DNA from: S012-113 sp965368405
GTDB taxonomy: Bacteria; Bacteroidota; Bacteroidia; Cytophagales; Cyclobacteriaceae
Length of the DNA: 29,806 bases
Direction of reading: 5' to 3'
Assembly (NCBI GenBank): GCA_965368405.1
Contig: CBDUMS010000038.1
Location: forward strand, 1-29,806
Numbering within the stretch: position 1 is the stretch's first letter; every line of letters begins with the position of its first letter. Of this stretch, positions 7,353 to 16,186 are shown piece by piece. Made by a program: the position numbers and the translations under genes. Below the pieces are notes generated by a model that ran no database searches, had not been told where the DNA came from, and saw only the letters and a program-made list of their open reading frames with translations.

Positions 7353-8938
7353 GGTTTCAGCACCTTCTTCATTAGGTTTTTCCCAGTAATAACTGAGGCC
7401 GTAAGCAAGCCCGAGGCCATTGCCCCTGCGATACCTGCTGTAGAAATATCCTGACCAGTTAAATAGAAGTTTTTAAGACTTGTCGCTGGTTTAAGCAATT
7501 TACTATCAAAACGACGAGGCGAATGCTCAAGTCCATAGATTTCGCCCCTCTCGTAATTAACAAACTTTTTAGTAGTAAGTGGTGAAGACAACTCATAATA
7601 CGCCACCTTACCTTTTGTCTGCGGCTCTAGTTTATATAGTTTTTCTAATAAGCGCAAGGCTAATTTTTCTTTTAAAGCTTCATATTCTGCAGGCCTTTTT
7701 TTCCAGTCCGTTCCTTCCCATTGTTCAAATTTCTCGTAGGGCATTACGGTAAGAATATCAATTGTGCTTTTATCAGGATATCTTGTCTGCCATTCCGGAT
7801 CTTTTGACGAAGGAAAGGAAATGTAAACCAATGGTAGTTCCTTATTGATATCATTCGAAAAATCTTCGATATTTTCATCATGAGAGCCTTTTTCTGGATA
7901 TATCCAATAATTAGCCTTCGGCAATTTTAGCTCTTCCGGTGTACCATCTAGCCCTACATATAAGCAAATATGTGCAGATGATGGGCTGACCTCATGAACG
8001 AGACCTAGCAATTTTTTCGTTAATGGCAAATCGCTAGGCAGTAGCTTTTTAGCAGTATTAAATACACCTGCATTACTAATAATCTTCCTGCCTACCAGTT
8101 CGGTACCATCGGACATACGAACCCCAGTGGCTTGTCCACTTGTAATGATCACCTCCTCTACCTCAGCATTTGTAATAATCGTACCACCCGCATCTTCAAT
8201 TACCTTGTCTATGGTCTTTACGATTTGCGATGACCCTCCTACCGGAAAATAGCCACCATTAAAATAGTGCTTTACAAGCAATGCATGCATGGCGAAGCTA
8301 CTTTGGGCTGGAGGTAAACCATAATCTCCGTACTGAGCAGTAAGCACCTTTATCAGCTTCTGATTCGAGGTTAATTTCTCAAGCACTTCCAGTGTGGTCC
8401 TTTTGGAGTACTTATGCATTTTCTTATTGAGCAAAGAGCCAAATAGTGTATTCACAACCTTTGGTAGGGCCTTCGCCATAAAATATCCCCTATTAGACTT
8501 AACCGCTGCAAATACTAAATTAAAATAATTATCTATGGCTTCAGACTCGTCTGGAAAATAGACTTTAAGCTGATCTTTTAAATTACTTACGCCCTTTGGA
8601 AAATCGAAAATCTCCGACCCAAGCACGATGCGATCATAGACTGCACCCATATCGGCCCAATCCAATTCTCCATTGGTGATATAATCTGACATCCGCCTTG
8701 AAAAACTGGTCTTTTTCCCCATTTCGCCCACATAATGGATACCAACATCCCACTCGTAGCCCGGCCTTTTAAAAATATGAGTAAAGCCGCCCGCTGTATA
8801 GTGTCTTTCCAATACTAACACTTTCATCCCCTCTTTAGCCAAGAGTGCGCCAGTGGTTAACCCTCCCATACCAGATCCTATTATTATAGCATCATATTCG
8901 CTATTGAGGGCAGGATTTTGCTTAAATGATTGTATCAC
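7349..8938 (-). CDS. RetSat/phytoene-desaturase-like FAD oxidoreductase
   Basis: This 529-residue flavoprotein has an N-terminal Rossmann FAD site (IIGSGMGGLTTGALLAKEG, Gly21-x-Gly-x2-Gly26) and Glu44 for the ribose (VLERHYTAGG). A C-terminal FAD-closing segment reads 'NFYLTGQDISTAGIAGAM'. The general organisation and 'GIHYVGEMG' resemble all-trans-retinol 13,14-reductase and carotene isomerase proteins of the CrtI superfamily. These reduce, desaturate or isomerise polyene lipids at membranes. A carotenoid or unsaturated-lipid substrate is inference, as no crtB, crtY or idi genes are nearby. It lies 9 bp downstream of the sterol-desaturase-family gene, almost certainly in one operon. Its stop codon overlaps that of the IorA-like gene by 4 bp. 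Confidence 0.85.
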   Translation of the reverse strand: MIQSFKQNPALNSEYDAIIIGSGMGGLTTGALLAKEGMKVLVLERHYTAGGFTHIFKRPGYEWDVGIHYVGEMGKKTSFSRRMSDYITNGELDWADMGAVYDRIVLGSEIFDFPKGVSNLKDQLKVYFPDESEAIDNYFNLVFAAVKSNRGYFMAKALPKVVNTLFGSLLNKKMHKYSKRTTLEVLEKLTSNQKLIKVLTAQYGDYGLPPAQSSFAMHALLVKHYFNGGYFPVGGSSQIVKTIDKVIEDAGGTIITNAEVEEVIITSGQATGVRMSDGTELVGRKIISNAGVFNTAKKLLPSDLPLTKKLLGLVHEVSPSSAHICLYVGLDGTPEELKLPKANYWIYPEKGSHDENIEDFSNDINKELPLVYISFPSSKDPEWQTRYPDKSTIDILTVMPYEKFEQWEGTDWKKRPAEYEALKEKLALRLLEKLYKLEPQTKGKVAYYELSSPLTTKKFVNYERGEIYGLEHSPRRFDSKLLKPATSLKNFYLTGQDISTAGIAGAMASGLLTASVITGKNLMKKVLKP

Positions 8939-8947
8939 GAAATTGGG

Positions 8948-9766
8948 TCAATAGTCTGTCTTGATATTCTTATTAAAGGGAATTTTGAATTGATACTTAA
9001 CATCTTCATCCGTGCTATCATCTAGCACATCCAAGCCATATTTTATCTTATGGGGATCATCATATACCATTGTACCGAATAGTCTATCCCAGATGGAAGT
9101 GATATTTCCAAAATTACTGTCGGTCCATGGACGCTCGTAATGATGATGGAATTTATGCATGTTTGGTGTGATGAAAATATAACTCAATGGCTTATCGAGC
9201 CAATAGGGTAAAATGATATTTGCGTGCGTGAGATAGGTGAAGAAGACCGTGCATATTCTATAAAACATATAAAAGGCTATAGGCGCTCCTAGTATAATAA
9301 CGGCAATTAAAGCAAAGAATTCTCTGAGGATAAAATCACCTGGATGATGTCTGGTTCCTGTTGTTGCATCCACCTTTGTGTCACTATGATGAACCATATG
9401 GAGTTTCCACATCCATTTCACCTTATGAAGTAAATAATGGATAATATATTGGGCAAAAAGCTCAAAAACGAGTACCGCAATAATCAACTCTGCCCATATA
9501 GGTAGACTAATATAGGCAAGCAGTCCAAACTGGCTACTATCTAACCACGCAAAGATGCCAACAGTTATCGCCCCAAATATGAGGTTTATTAACATCGTTG
9601 TTCCTAAAAATATAAAGTTCACTCCAGCATGGCGCCATTTACGGTATGTAAAACGTTGTAAAGGAATTATAGCCTCTAGTCCCCACGAAAGTGATAAACA
9701 AAGCGTAATCCAAATGAGTCTTTGCCAACTCGGCATATCAGCAAAAAAAGACAAGAATGATTCCAT
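8948..9766 (-). CDS. Sterol desaturase/fatty-acid hydroxylase family membrane di-iron protein
   Basis: This 272-residue integral membrane enzyme has four to five hydrophobic segments (about 15-35, 48-72, 86-112, 148-180, and a short one near 195). The histidine motifs of the family are complete: HX3H at 110-114 (HYLLH), HX2HH at 123-127 (HMVHH), HH at 140-141 (TRHHPGD) and HX2HH at 204-208 (HKFHH). Eight or more histidines bind the di-iron centre that hydroxylates or desaturates a lipid using O2. The ending 'NITSIWDRLFGTM' is also typical. The substrate could be a sterol-like lipid, fatty acid, alkylglycerol or carotenoid. The paired RetSat-like gene 9 bp downstream favours a polyisoprenoid or unsaturated lipid, but that is inference. 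Confidence 0.88.
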   Translation of the reverse strand: MESFLSFFADMPSWQRLIWITLCLSLSWGLEAIIPLQRFTYRKWRHAGVNFIFLGTTMLINLIFGAITVGIFAWLDSSQFGLLAYISLPIWAELIIAVLVFELFAQYIIHYLLHKVKWMWKLHMVHHSDTKVDATTGTRHHPGDFILREFFALIAVIILGAPIAFYMFYRICTVFFTYLTHANIILPYWLDKPLSYIFITPNMHKFHHHYERPWTDSNFGNITSIWDRLFGTMVYDDPHKIKYGLDVLDDSTDEDVKYQFKIPFNKNIKTDY

Positions 9767-9884
9767 AGATATAAATTAAGATTTCACCGATCATCTAATA
9801 ACACGTATAGGATCGAATGATTTGAAAACGTAAATTAATATTTTTAGCAGAGATATTCTATTCATGCTACTAATAAAAAAAACG

Positions 9885-9892
9885 TAGATTTG
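9885..9892 (+). promoter_or_regulatory. Possible -7 box overlapping the putative TTG start of the DUF2752 gene
   Basis: TAGATTTG matches TAnnTTTG exactly but overlaps the TTG at 9890 that would open the DUF2752 frame. If it is used, transcription would start near 9899 and translation would have to begin downstream, for example at the GTG at 9914. No good -33 element is seen, so chance occurrence in AT-rich DNA is possible. Confidence 0.25.
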
Positions 9893-10228
9893 GTTAAACA
9901 ATCAAATTATTCAGTGCGAGAACTCGGCCTTCAATACGTAAAAAAGCATAGCATAGTATTTGGCCTATTAGTTCTGTATTTCATTGCGATAGTTTTAAAT
10001 GCATATGGGTGGAATATTTGGCTGCCAGAATGTTTTATCTCCAGCGCCACTGGCTATCAGTGCTTTGGCTGCGGCTTAACTACCGCAGCAATACATATAG
10101 TGCGTGCTGAATTCTATGCAGCAATGATTACTAACCCGCTGATATACATTTACATAATCGGATTATTGTTTTGGATGGGCCAGAGCTTTAATAAATTTAT
10201 ACTAACTCAAAAACAACAAATATCATGA
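9890..10228 (+). CDS. DUF2752 family membrane protein
   Basis: This small protein of about 104-112 residues has two transmembrane helices (about 23-42 and 95-112) flanking the DUF2752 signature 'ATGYQCFGCGLTTAA', the cysteine pair followed by a GLT loop. The family's function is unknown. The frame has no ATG before residue 94. TTG at 9890 gives the longest form, while GTG at 9914 gives 104 residues and would suit the -7-like box at 9885-9892. The stop overlaps the next start as ATGA (10225-10228), which indicates translational coupling with the membrane protein downstream. It is divergently oriented from the hydroxylase operon across about 120 bp. Confidence 0.75.
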   Translation: MVKQSNYSVRELGLQYVKKHSIVFGLLVLYFIAIVLNAYGWNIWLPECFISSATGYQCFGCGLTTAAIHIVRAEFYAAMITNPLIYIYIIGLLFWMGQSFNKFILTQKQQIS

Positions 10229-11010
10229 GCAAAATAGATGAGGTTATCACCTACGGATATAAATTCGATATGGGTAAGTACTTTACTGATGGATGGGCCT
10301 TTTTTAAGAAAGGTGCTGGCAATTACATAGGATTTACCGTCCTCTATTTTATAATCATCTTCACCCTGGTTTTTATACCATTTGCAAATGTTATCTCTTC
10401 GGTCATTCAATATACCTTAATGGTGGGTCTATTTATATACACTCGGAATTTAATCAATGACCGGGCTGAGTTTAGCGACTTTTTTCAAGGGTTTAATAGT
10501 TTCGGTCAAATATTCCTGTACTGGCTTGTTCTGGTTCTATTTATTTTACCAGCCATAATCATATTTGCCATTTATCTAGTACCGGAAACTATAGTGCAAG
10601 AGATTCTTACTGGAAGTCCAGATCCTGAATATATCAGTGGTGAGGTAATAAATTTCCTACAGAACAGGTCTGGTTCAATCGTATTTCTTATCGTACTCCT
10701 CATACTCTACATTCTGTTTATTGTGGTTTCCTATTCATTTACCCTGATCCTGATTGCCGACAGAGGTATGTCGTTTTGGGATGCCATGGAAACAAGTAGA
10801 AAGGTAATCTCGAAAAACTTCATCAGCTTCTTTGGAATGTATATACTCCTAACTGTTTTTATGAGTGTAGTTGCAACAATCACTTGTGGTATTGGCATAC
10901 TATTCGCCTTGCCATTCTTTAATACAGTTCTATTCGCTGCCTATAATGATATCTTAGGAGAAGAAACCGAAGACGATGAAGATATCATAGTCGAGGTAAT
11001 TGAAGATTAA
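10225..11010 (+). CDS. Polytopic membrane protein of unknown function
   Basis: This is a 261-residue protein with about six transmembrane helices (near 32-58, 60-78, 91-118, 150-176, 195-215 and 217-238). It ends in a very acidic cytoplasmic tail (EETEDDEDIIVEVIED). The segment 'FWDAMETSRKVISKNFISFF' followed by 'CGIGILFALPFFNTVLFAAY' is typical of a broad class of bacterial membrane proteins that includes DUF975/YciC-like families, which are thought to affect membrane organisation. I cannot assign a specific family or role. It is coupled to the DUF2752 gene by a 4-bp ATGA overlap, which is the strongest clue to a partner. Its stop codon is 2 bp from that of the convergent kinase-like gene. 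Confidence 0.7.
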   Translation: MSKIDEVITYGYKFDMGKYFTDGWAFFKKGAGNYIGFTVLYFIIIFTLVFIPFANVISSVIQYTLMVGLFIYTRNLINDRAEFSDFFQGFNSFGQIFLYWLVLVLFILPAIIIFAIYLVPETIVQEILTGSPDPEYISGEVINFLQNRSGSIVFLIVLLILYILFIVVSYSFTLILIADRGMSFWDAMETSRKVISKNFISFFGMYILLTVFMSVVATITCGIGILFALPFFNTVLFAAYNDILGEETEDDEDIIVEVIED

Positions 11011-11012
11011 TA

Positions 11013-12044
11013 TTAGTAAAGGTGTTTATGAGAAGCCCTACATGCTTTATTAATCTTTGAGTGTACCTGTTTGGGGTTTTCAGCAATTTTATAAAAAGAG
11101 TCAAGGTATTTTATAGCTGAGTTTATGCTTTTTTCATCCAAATATGGGGACGATTTGTATAACTCATAGATTTGTGGCTTGATATCAAGGTAGTATTGAA
11201 TGGTCTTCTCATAGGATCCTTCAGGGCGGCACAGCCCTCTAAAAACACGGGTTTTTACCGTTGAAATATCGATATCTTGTGGCGGTTGAGCGTAATTTGT
11301 ACCAACCATCCCACTAAAATCAAAATCATAGGGCACAGCTACAGGAATTGGGTAGTCGTCACCATAAATCAACTTAAAGTTGTGCCGGTTAGGTATAGAC
11401 CAATCAAGGTTACCAATTAGAAACTCAAATACTGTAAGTCGATCTAAGAATTCACGATAGCAAGCATCTTGATTGCCAATTTTACCATCAAATTCAGCCA
11501 TATTATTGCGTTCTGCCAGGTCGTCAATATCCTCAATCAGAAATCCAAACTGAGGCTCCAGATCATATTTTTGGTCGGTGTCGATATAGGAAATCTTACA
11601 TAATCGAACCTGAAAAGAGAATGGACTAATCAGCTGGTATAGTTTATACACGTAGTATTCTCGTAATACGTATTGCTGATTTATAGCTCTGGCTTTGCAG
11701 TGTGTAACCAGTTTAAGTTTATTTTGCCCAGCGAACAAGGTGCCTTCCACTTGTTTCTTCTTCAGATTAAGGGAGATTGGTGGGAAATCACATAAATCTG
11801 TTTTAGCTCGGGTGTTTCCTCGAACAGACAATTTCACATCCAATGTTTTGGATCCACTATCGTTCGCTCTTAATTCTGCCTCATGCTCTTCACGTTCTAC
11901 TCGATCACTTATTAATGCCCCGACGTCCAAACGTATAGTTAGTTCTAGTAAACCTTCACTTTGAAAAAGAGGTTGCGTATTATTCTGGCCCCAGCAATTA
12001 TACGTGAATAAAAAAGCTACTAAAAAAAAGACTTTTTTAACCAT
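11013..12044 (-). CDS. Exported CotH/HipA-like putative kinase-fold protein
   Basis: This 343-residue protein has a signal peptide (residues 1-19, MVKKVFFLVAFLFTYNCWG). I do not recognise a named family with certainty. The order of conserved blocks is like CotH-type atypical kinases: 'LSVRGNTRAKT' (72-82), 'NKLKLVTHCK' (108-117), 'YVLREYYVYKLY' (125-136) and 'GFLIEDIDDLAERN' (167-180). Then comes 'IGNLDWSIPNRHNFKLI' (210-226) followed by 'VPYDFDFSG' (237-245). The last two blocks look like the catalytic loop (GNxDxx...HNF) and metal-binding Asp of HipA/CotH/Fam20-type kinases. Activity is inference. It lies 8 bp downstream of the DUF4239 gene on the same strand, so the two are probably co-expressed. 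It would act in the periplasm or at the surface, where ATP is normally scarce. Confidence 0.6.
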   Translation of the reverse strand: MVKKVFFLVAFLFTYNCWGQNNTQPLFQSEGLLELTIRLDVGALISDRVEREEHEAELRANDSGSKTLDVKLSVRGNTRAKTDLCDFPPISLNLKKKQVEGTLFAGQNKLKLVTHCKARAINQQYVLREYYVYKLYQLISPFSFQVRLCKISYIDTDQKYDLEPQFGFLIEDIDDLAERNNMAEFDGKIGNQDACYREFLDRLTVFEFLIGNLDWSIPNRHNFKLIYGDDYPIPVAVPYDFDFSGMVGTNYAQPPQDIDISTVKTRVFRGLCRPEGSYEKTIQYYLDIKPQIYELYKSSPYLDEKSINSAIKYLDSFYKIAENPKQVHSKINKACRASHKHLY

Positions 12045-12052
12045 AGATTAGT

Positions 12053-12832
12053 TTAAAAAGGCAATCTGTCAAGACCCATCTCTTTAAGGATCATGAAGGA
12101 CGAGGGTTCTACCTTCAAAGGGCCCATCATTGGGCTGCCGAGCATAATTACGAAGTACATGAGGACGGCAAGAAGCGTATTATAAAGGCTAATAAAGATA
12201 ATAGAGACCCTGTTGAGGTCATACACCCCATAAAACATCCATGAAATTAACAAGCCGAAGCAGAGGATATACGTTAAGTATGGCAAATGGAATTTTGTTG
12301 AATAAAACCTTATTTGAAGGGTTCTGGTTATTTGGTCAATATCCTCAATAATTGTTGCTTTAAGTCTTGCCTGCTTATCTGTTTCGTCACCTAGTTCTCG
12401 TGCGATGATATTAAGACGAATCATCGTACCCCACATCTTTGAGTAATACGGGTTATTGACAACTGCCTCAAAACCATCTGCAATTGTAAATTCTACGTAC
12501 TCGATCAACCCTTCTCTTATATCCTCGGCCATAGGAGTTCGGTGAACCTTCAATTTAAGCATAACCCCTGCAATGAGGGCAGCCTCTTCTTCGAGTGAAT
12601 TAGCTACCTTATCGTAATTGACTTTTTCATTAGCGTAGCTTAAAGAAACTAGTAGTGCAAGCAGTGATGCAGTTACCCTAAAAAGTAATCGCCCAACACG
12701 TTCATGTTGTTTCGTTAACCTTCCTTTAATAAGCTTATGTGTAATAACGATAATAATTACACCAGTTATTACAGTAAAAAGAACTAGGATAAGGAGGCTA
12801 CTCCATACAGGTAAGTCTAAAATATTGCTCAT
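12053..12832 (-). CDS. DUF4239 (bestrophin-like) membrane protein
   Basis: This is a 259-residue membrane protein. N-terminal helices lie near 10-30 and 52-67, and C-terminal helices lie near 182-200 and 208-232. Between them is a soluble helical part (about 68-180) starting 'LSYANEKVNYDKVANSLEEEA'. The ending 'GSPMMGPLKVEPSSF' is characteristic of the DUF4239/bestrophin-like family. Related bestrophins are anion channels, and transport here is an analogy only. It is 91 bp downstream of the S9 peptidase gene and 8 bp upstream of the kinase-like gene, all on the minus strand. It forms at least a two-gene operon with the latter. Confidence 0.8.
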   Translation of the reverse strand: MSNILDLPVWSSLLILVLFTVITGVIIIVITHKLIKGRLTKQHERVGRLLFRVTASLLALLVSLSYANEKVNYDKVANSLEEEAALIAGVMLKLKVHRTPMAEDIREGLIEYVEFTIADGFEAVVNNPYYSKMWGTMIRLNIIARELGDETDKQARLKATIIEDIDQITRTLQIRFYSTKFHLPYLTYILCFGLLISWMFYGVYDLNRVSIIFISLYNTLLAVLMYFVIMLGSPMMGPLKVEPSSFMILKEMGLDRLPF

Positions 12833-12923
12833 AGGATGCGATATTCCAAGTTAAGCCGCTCGATGGTCATATCCAAATATGTTGGTTGCATCTAGTCATT
12901 TACATTGAGTTCTTAGCTATTAG

Positions 12924-14945
12924 TTATTTTCTAGATTTCTCGAACCACGCTAAGATATGGTTTACTTTGGTTAATAGTTGACTCGGTCTTCCTACAATAT
13001 TATGTGATGCTCCCGGTATTTCCACCAACGCAGTTGTGATTTTCCTAACCTTTAACGCATGATAGAGCTGTTTGGCCTCAGATGGTGGCGTACGTAAATC
13101 ACTCATCCCCACCATTACTAGTGTTGGTGTCTCAATATTACCTACTAAAGAAATTGGTGAATACTTAAGGTAATGCTCAGGATTTTCCCAGGGACGACCA
13201 TCGAATCTATAATCGTAATACTGAAAATAGTTATCGGCAACCAGTGTTTTGCTATACCAGCTCATTACTGGCTTCACCACCGCTGCGCTCCTAAAACGAT
13301 TATTCTTGCCAATCATCCAGGCCGTCATAATTCCTCCAGCACTCCCTCCTGTCACAAATAAACTATCTTCATCAACTATTCCTTTCTTTAGCAAATCATC
13401 AACGCCATCCATTACGTCATCATAATCGTTACCGGGATAATCGTGATAGAGCAAATTGCCAAATTCTTCGCCGTAGCTGGTACTCCCTCTTGGGTTCGGA
13501 TAAAACACAACATACCCTGCGGTAGCATACAACTGTATTTCCGGACTAAAACGATCGCCATAATTAGAAATCGGACCACCATGATTCTCTACCAGTAACG
13601 GATATTTTCGTGATGCATCATAATCCGGAGGTGTAACAATCCATCCTTGAATATCACGTTGATCTATACTTGATTTATACCATACCTCCTCAACCTTGCC
13701 CAATGTTCTATAGGCTAGCAGATCTTCATTGAGACCAGTTAGTGTTTTTGTAGAACCCTTTGAATAAGTGGCTATATCAGCCGGACGATATGGGCTTGAA
13801 ATAGTATAGACAATGGTTTCGGTATTGCTTTTAGAAAATGAACCTCCTCCGTAGGGTCGTCCAATAGTACTGCCTCCAACATTATCTACCTTTTTGGTAA
13901 ATTTCCCTTTTAAGGTAACATAACCAATTTTTGTATTCCCTTTATCGTCATACATAAAGTAAAGACCGGTATTAGCATTATCCCAAGTTATCGACCTTAT
14001 CGATCGGTCAATGCTTAGGTTCACTTGCCTTTTATTTGCCCCATTGGCATCCATGAGATAAAGGTGGTTAACCTGATAGGTCTGAACCATATCATCGTAA
14101 CCAAGATAGGCCAATGTTTTACCATCTTGAGATACCTTCACGCTGTTATCAGGTCCATTTCTATCCGTAAGAGCCGTTATTTTACCAGATTCGAGGTCCA
14201 CTTGATAGATTTCTGAATTAACTCGTTTGTACTCCCAATCAGTGTTTCGGTTCGCTGAAAAATATAAGGATTTACCATCTCTAGCCCATTCTGGTGCACT
14301 ATTATGATGATAATCGCCTGAGGTGATTTGTCGCGCAGAGCCTCCCTCTGAAGGCACTACAAATATATGGGTGAAACCTGGTTCGGTGTATCCAGAACCA
14401 TCTGCTTCATGTTTTAATCTTGTTGTGACGCGAGGAGCGTCTGCCCATTTTGCCCCTTTGGGTTTAGGTGGTGATTTAACCAGGTATGGCGGTGCATCAG
14501 GAACAAGCATTGTAAAAGCAATATATTTTCCATCGGGTGACCAGCGTAAACCTCGCGGTGATCGCTCAAGAGAAGAAATTCTAGCCATTTGCCCTGTAGC
14601 TACCCAATAGACATGTATCTCCGACCCAACAGTGGATGAGGTTACAAAAGCAAGTCTTGTTCCATCCGGTGACCAGGTGGCGCTACCTTCGTTTTTGTCA
14701 AAAACAGTAAGTTTACGATGGTTGGTGCCATCAGCATTGAGAATCCAAAGTCTCGATTGGCGCCTATCTGTCATAATATCCATTCCATTTCTACTATAAA
14801 CTATAGAATTTCCATCAGGGGATATCTGGGGATTAGCGGCCCATTCAAGCTCAAATACATCGAGGTCCGTAAAGGCAGGTTTATTCTGCGCAATTGCATT
14901 TACAGCGATAAGTAGCAAAACTACGAGGAGACTATAATATTTCAT
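12924..14945 (-). CDS. S9 family serine peptidase (acylaminoacyl-peptidase/DPP-like), exported
   Basis: This 673-residue protein has a signal peptide (1-20, ending AIAQ), so it is periplasmic. An N-terminal beta-propeller (about 25-410) contains TolB/PD40-like repeats with the 'WSPDG' signature, for example at 91-95 and 135-139. The C-terminal alpha/beta-hydrolase domain (about 430-673) carries the catalytic triad Ser535 (GGSAGG), Asp616 (GMSDLRTP) and His648 (GASHNI). The oxyanion segment 'ENHGGP' is also present. The enzyme would cleave short peptides, possibly nutrients. Exact specificity (Pro, acyl or dipeptidyl) cannot be read. Length is normal for S9 enzymes of this group. It is divergent from xdhC across about 155 bp, which must hold both promoters. 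Confidence 0.93.
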   Translation of the reverse strand: MKYYSLLVVLLLIAVNAIAQNKPAFTDLDVFELEWAANPQISPDGNSIVYSRNGMDIMTDRRQSRLWILNADGTNHRKLTVFDKNEGSATWSPDGTRLAFVTSSTVGSEIHVYWVATGQMARISSLERSPRGLRWSPDGKYIAFTMLVPDAPPYLVKSPPKPKGAKWADAPRVTTRLKHEADGSGYTEPGFTHIFVVPSEGGSARQITSGDYHHNSAPEWARDGKSLYFSANRNTDWEYKRVNSEIYQVDLESGKITALTDRNGPDNSVKVSQDGKTLAYLGYDDMVQTYQVNHLYLMDANGANKRQVNLSIDRSIRSITWDNANTGLYFMYDDKGNTKIGYVTLKGKFTKKVDNVGGSTIGRPYGGGSFSKSNTETIVYTISSPYRPADIATYSKGSTKTLTGLNEDLLAYRTLGKVEEVWYKSSIDQRDIQGWIVTPPDYDASRKYPLLVENHGGPISNYGDRFSPEIQLYATAGYVVFYPNPRGSTSYGEEFGNLLYHDYPGNDYDDVMDGVDDLLKKGIVDEDSLFVTGGSAGGIMTAWMIGKNNRFRSAAVVKPVMSWYSKTLVADNYFQYYDYRFDGRPWENPEHYLKYSPISLVGNIETPTLVMVGMSDLRTPPSEAKQLYHALKVRKITTALVEIPGASHNIVGRPSQLLTKVNHILAWFEKSRK

Positions 14946-15100
14946 TCTTAATCAGTTTTTTACCAATACTACAAAGGAAATCTTAATTAATATATCATTT
15001 TTTGATAGTTGGAGTTAAATATCATTTGCGAATCGAACTGAGTATCATTATTAAACTGAGAAATATTGGTTTAGGTGTAATAGCTTTTTAATTTAGTTAT

Positions 15101-16186
15101 GTGAAGGAGATAAGGGATATAATTAATGCTTACGACAACATAGATCAAGCGGAAGTTTCGCTTGCTCTAGCCACGGTTATCGATGTAAAAGGATCTTCTT
15201 ATCGAAGAACAGGTGCTCGTATGTTGATTCAGGAGAATGGTTTCTGGACAGGTGGCATAAGCGGAGGTTGTATTGAAGGCAATGCCCTTAAAAAGGCAAA
15301 CCTGGCTATTCTAGAAAATAAGGCTCGTGTTGTAACCTATGATACTGAGAATGATGATGAATCCCAAATTGGTGTCTCATTAGGGTGCAATGGGGTGATA
15401 AGTGTTTTAATTGCACCTATCAACCCTAATTCTATCGGGAATCAAATCGAAAAGCTTAGAGCTATCAATAATAAAAGGAGTGCTTCAATACTAATTACTG
15501 TAGTTGATTCAACAGTAGAATCATTGACAGCAGGTGATGTTCTAACGGTGACAGAACTGCAGGATCGCATAATTTCTTTGAATAAAGAGATGCAATTGCA
15601 GATAGAGCAGGATATTGATGATGCAAATAGCCGTTCGAAATCTGTATTGATAGAGTACAACCCCCACCTAACGCTTTTTATAGAGTTTATACCACCTGCC
15701 ATACAACTTATAGTCGCTGGTGGCAATTATGATGTAATTCCTTTATTGGAGGCTAGTCGCAGTTTAGGATGGCGTAATATATTGATTAGTAACCCCCGAC
15801 GGTTAAGCGATGGAATGAAGGATTTGAGTGATAGCAATTGCGAAGACTTCGACTGTGTTATCGTAGATGACTTTACCGTAGCTATATTAATGTCTCATGA
15901 TTACAAAGCGGACCTTAGCAATTTGCGAAAGGCTCTTTCGAGCAACCTCAACTATATTGGCTTACTCGGTCCGGCAGTTCGAAGAGATGAAATGATTACT
16001 GAATTGGTAAATGAAGGGGTTGATGTTGACATAGACAGAATATTCGGACCGGCGGGACTCGACATCGGGGCAAATCAGCCCGAGGAAATAGCGATTGCCA
16101 TCATAGCAGAAATCATTGCAAATCAACGTGAAAGATCAGGACAACTCCTGCGCCTAAGGACGACTCCAATTAACACTAGAGTTTAG
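15101..16186 (+). CDS. xdhC: XdhC-family molybdenum cofactor chaperone
   Basis: This 361-residue cytoplasmic protein belongs to the XdhC/CoxI/PaoD family. These proteins bind the molybdenum cofactor, protect its sulfido ligand and insert it into molybdenum hydroxylases. The N-terminal XdhC domain (about 10-105) shows 'VKGSSYRRTGARML', 'GGISGGCIEGN' (Cys57) and 'VSLGCNGVI' (Cys96). The C-terminal Rossmann-like domain (about 190-345) has 'YIGLLGPAVRRDEM' and 'FGPAGLDIGANQPEEIAIAI'. Translation starts at GTG 15101, since a stop codon lies 12 bp upstream in frame. Its 3' end overlaps the cysteine desulfurase gene by 4 bp on the opposite strand. Clustering with that gene, the MocA-like gene and the oxidoreductase strongly supports the role. 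Confidence 0.93.
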   Translation: MKEIRDIINAYDNIDQAEVSLALATVIDVKGSSYRRTGARMLIQENGFWTGGISGGCIEGNALKKANLAILENKARVVTYDTENDDESQIGVSLGCNGVISVLIAPINPNSIGNQIEKLRAINNKRSASILITVVDSTVESLTAGDVLTVTELQDRIISLNKEMQLQIEQDIDDANSRSKSVLIEYNPHLTLFIEFIPPAIQLIVAGGNYDVIPLLEASRSLGWRNILISNPRRLSDGMKDLSDSNCEDFDCVIVDDFTVAILMSHDYKADLSNLRKALSSNLNYIGLLGPAVRRDEMITELVNEGVDVDIDRIFGPAGLDIGANQPEEIAIAIIAEIIANQRERSGQLLRLRTTPINTRV

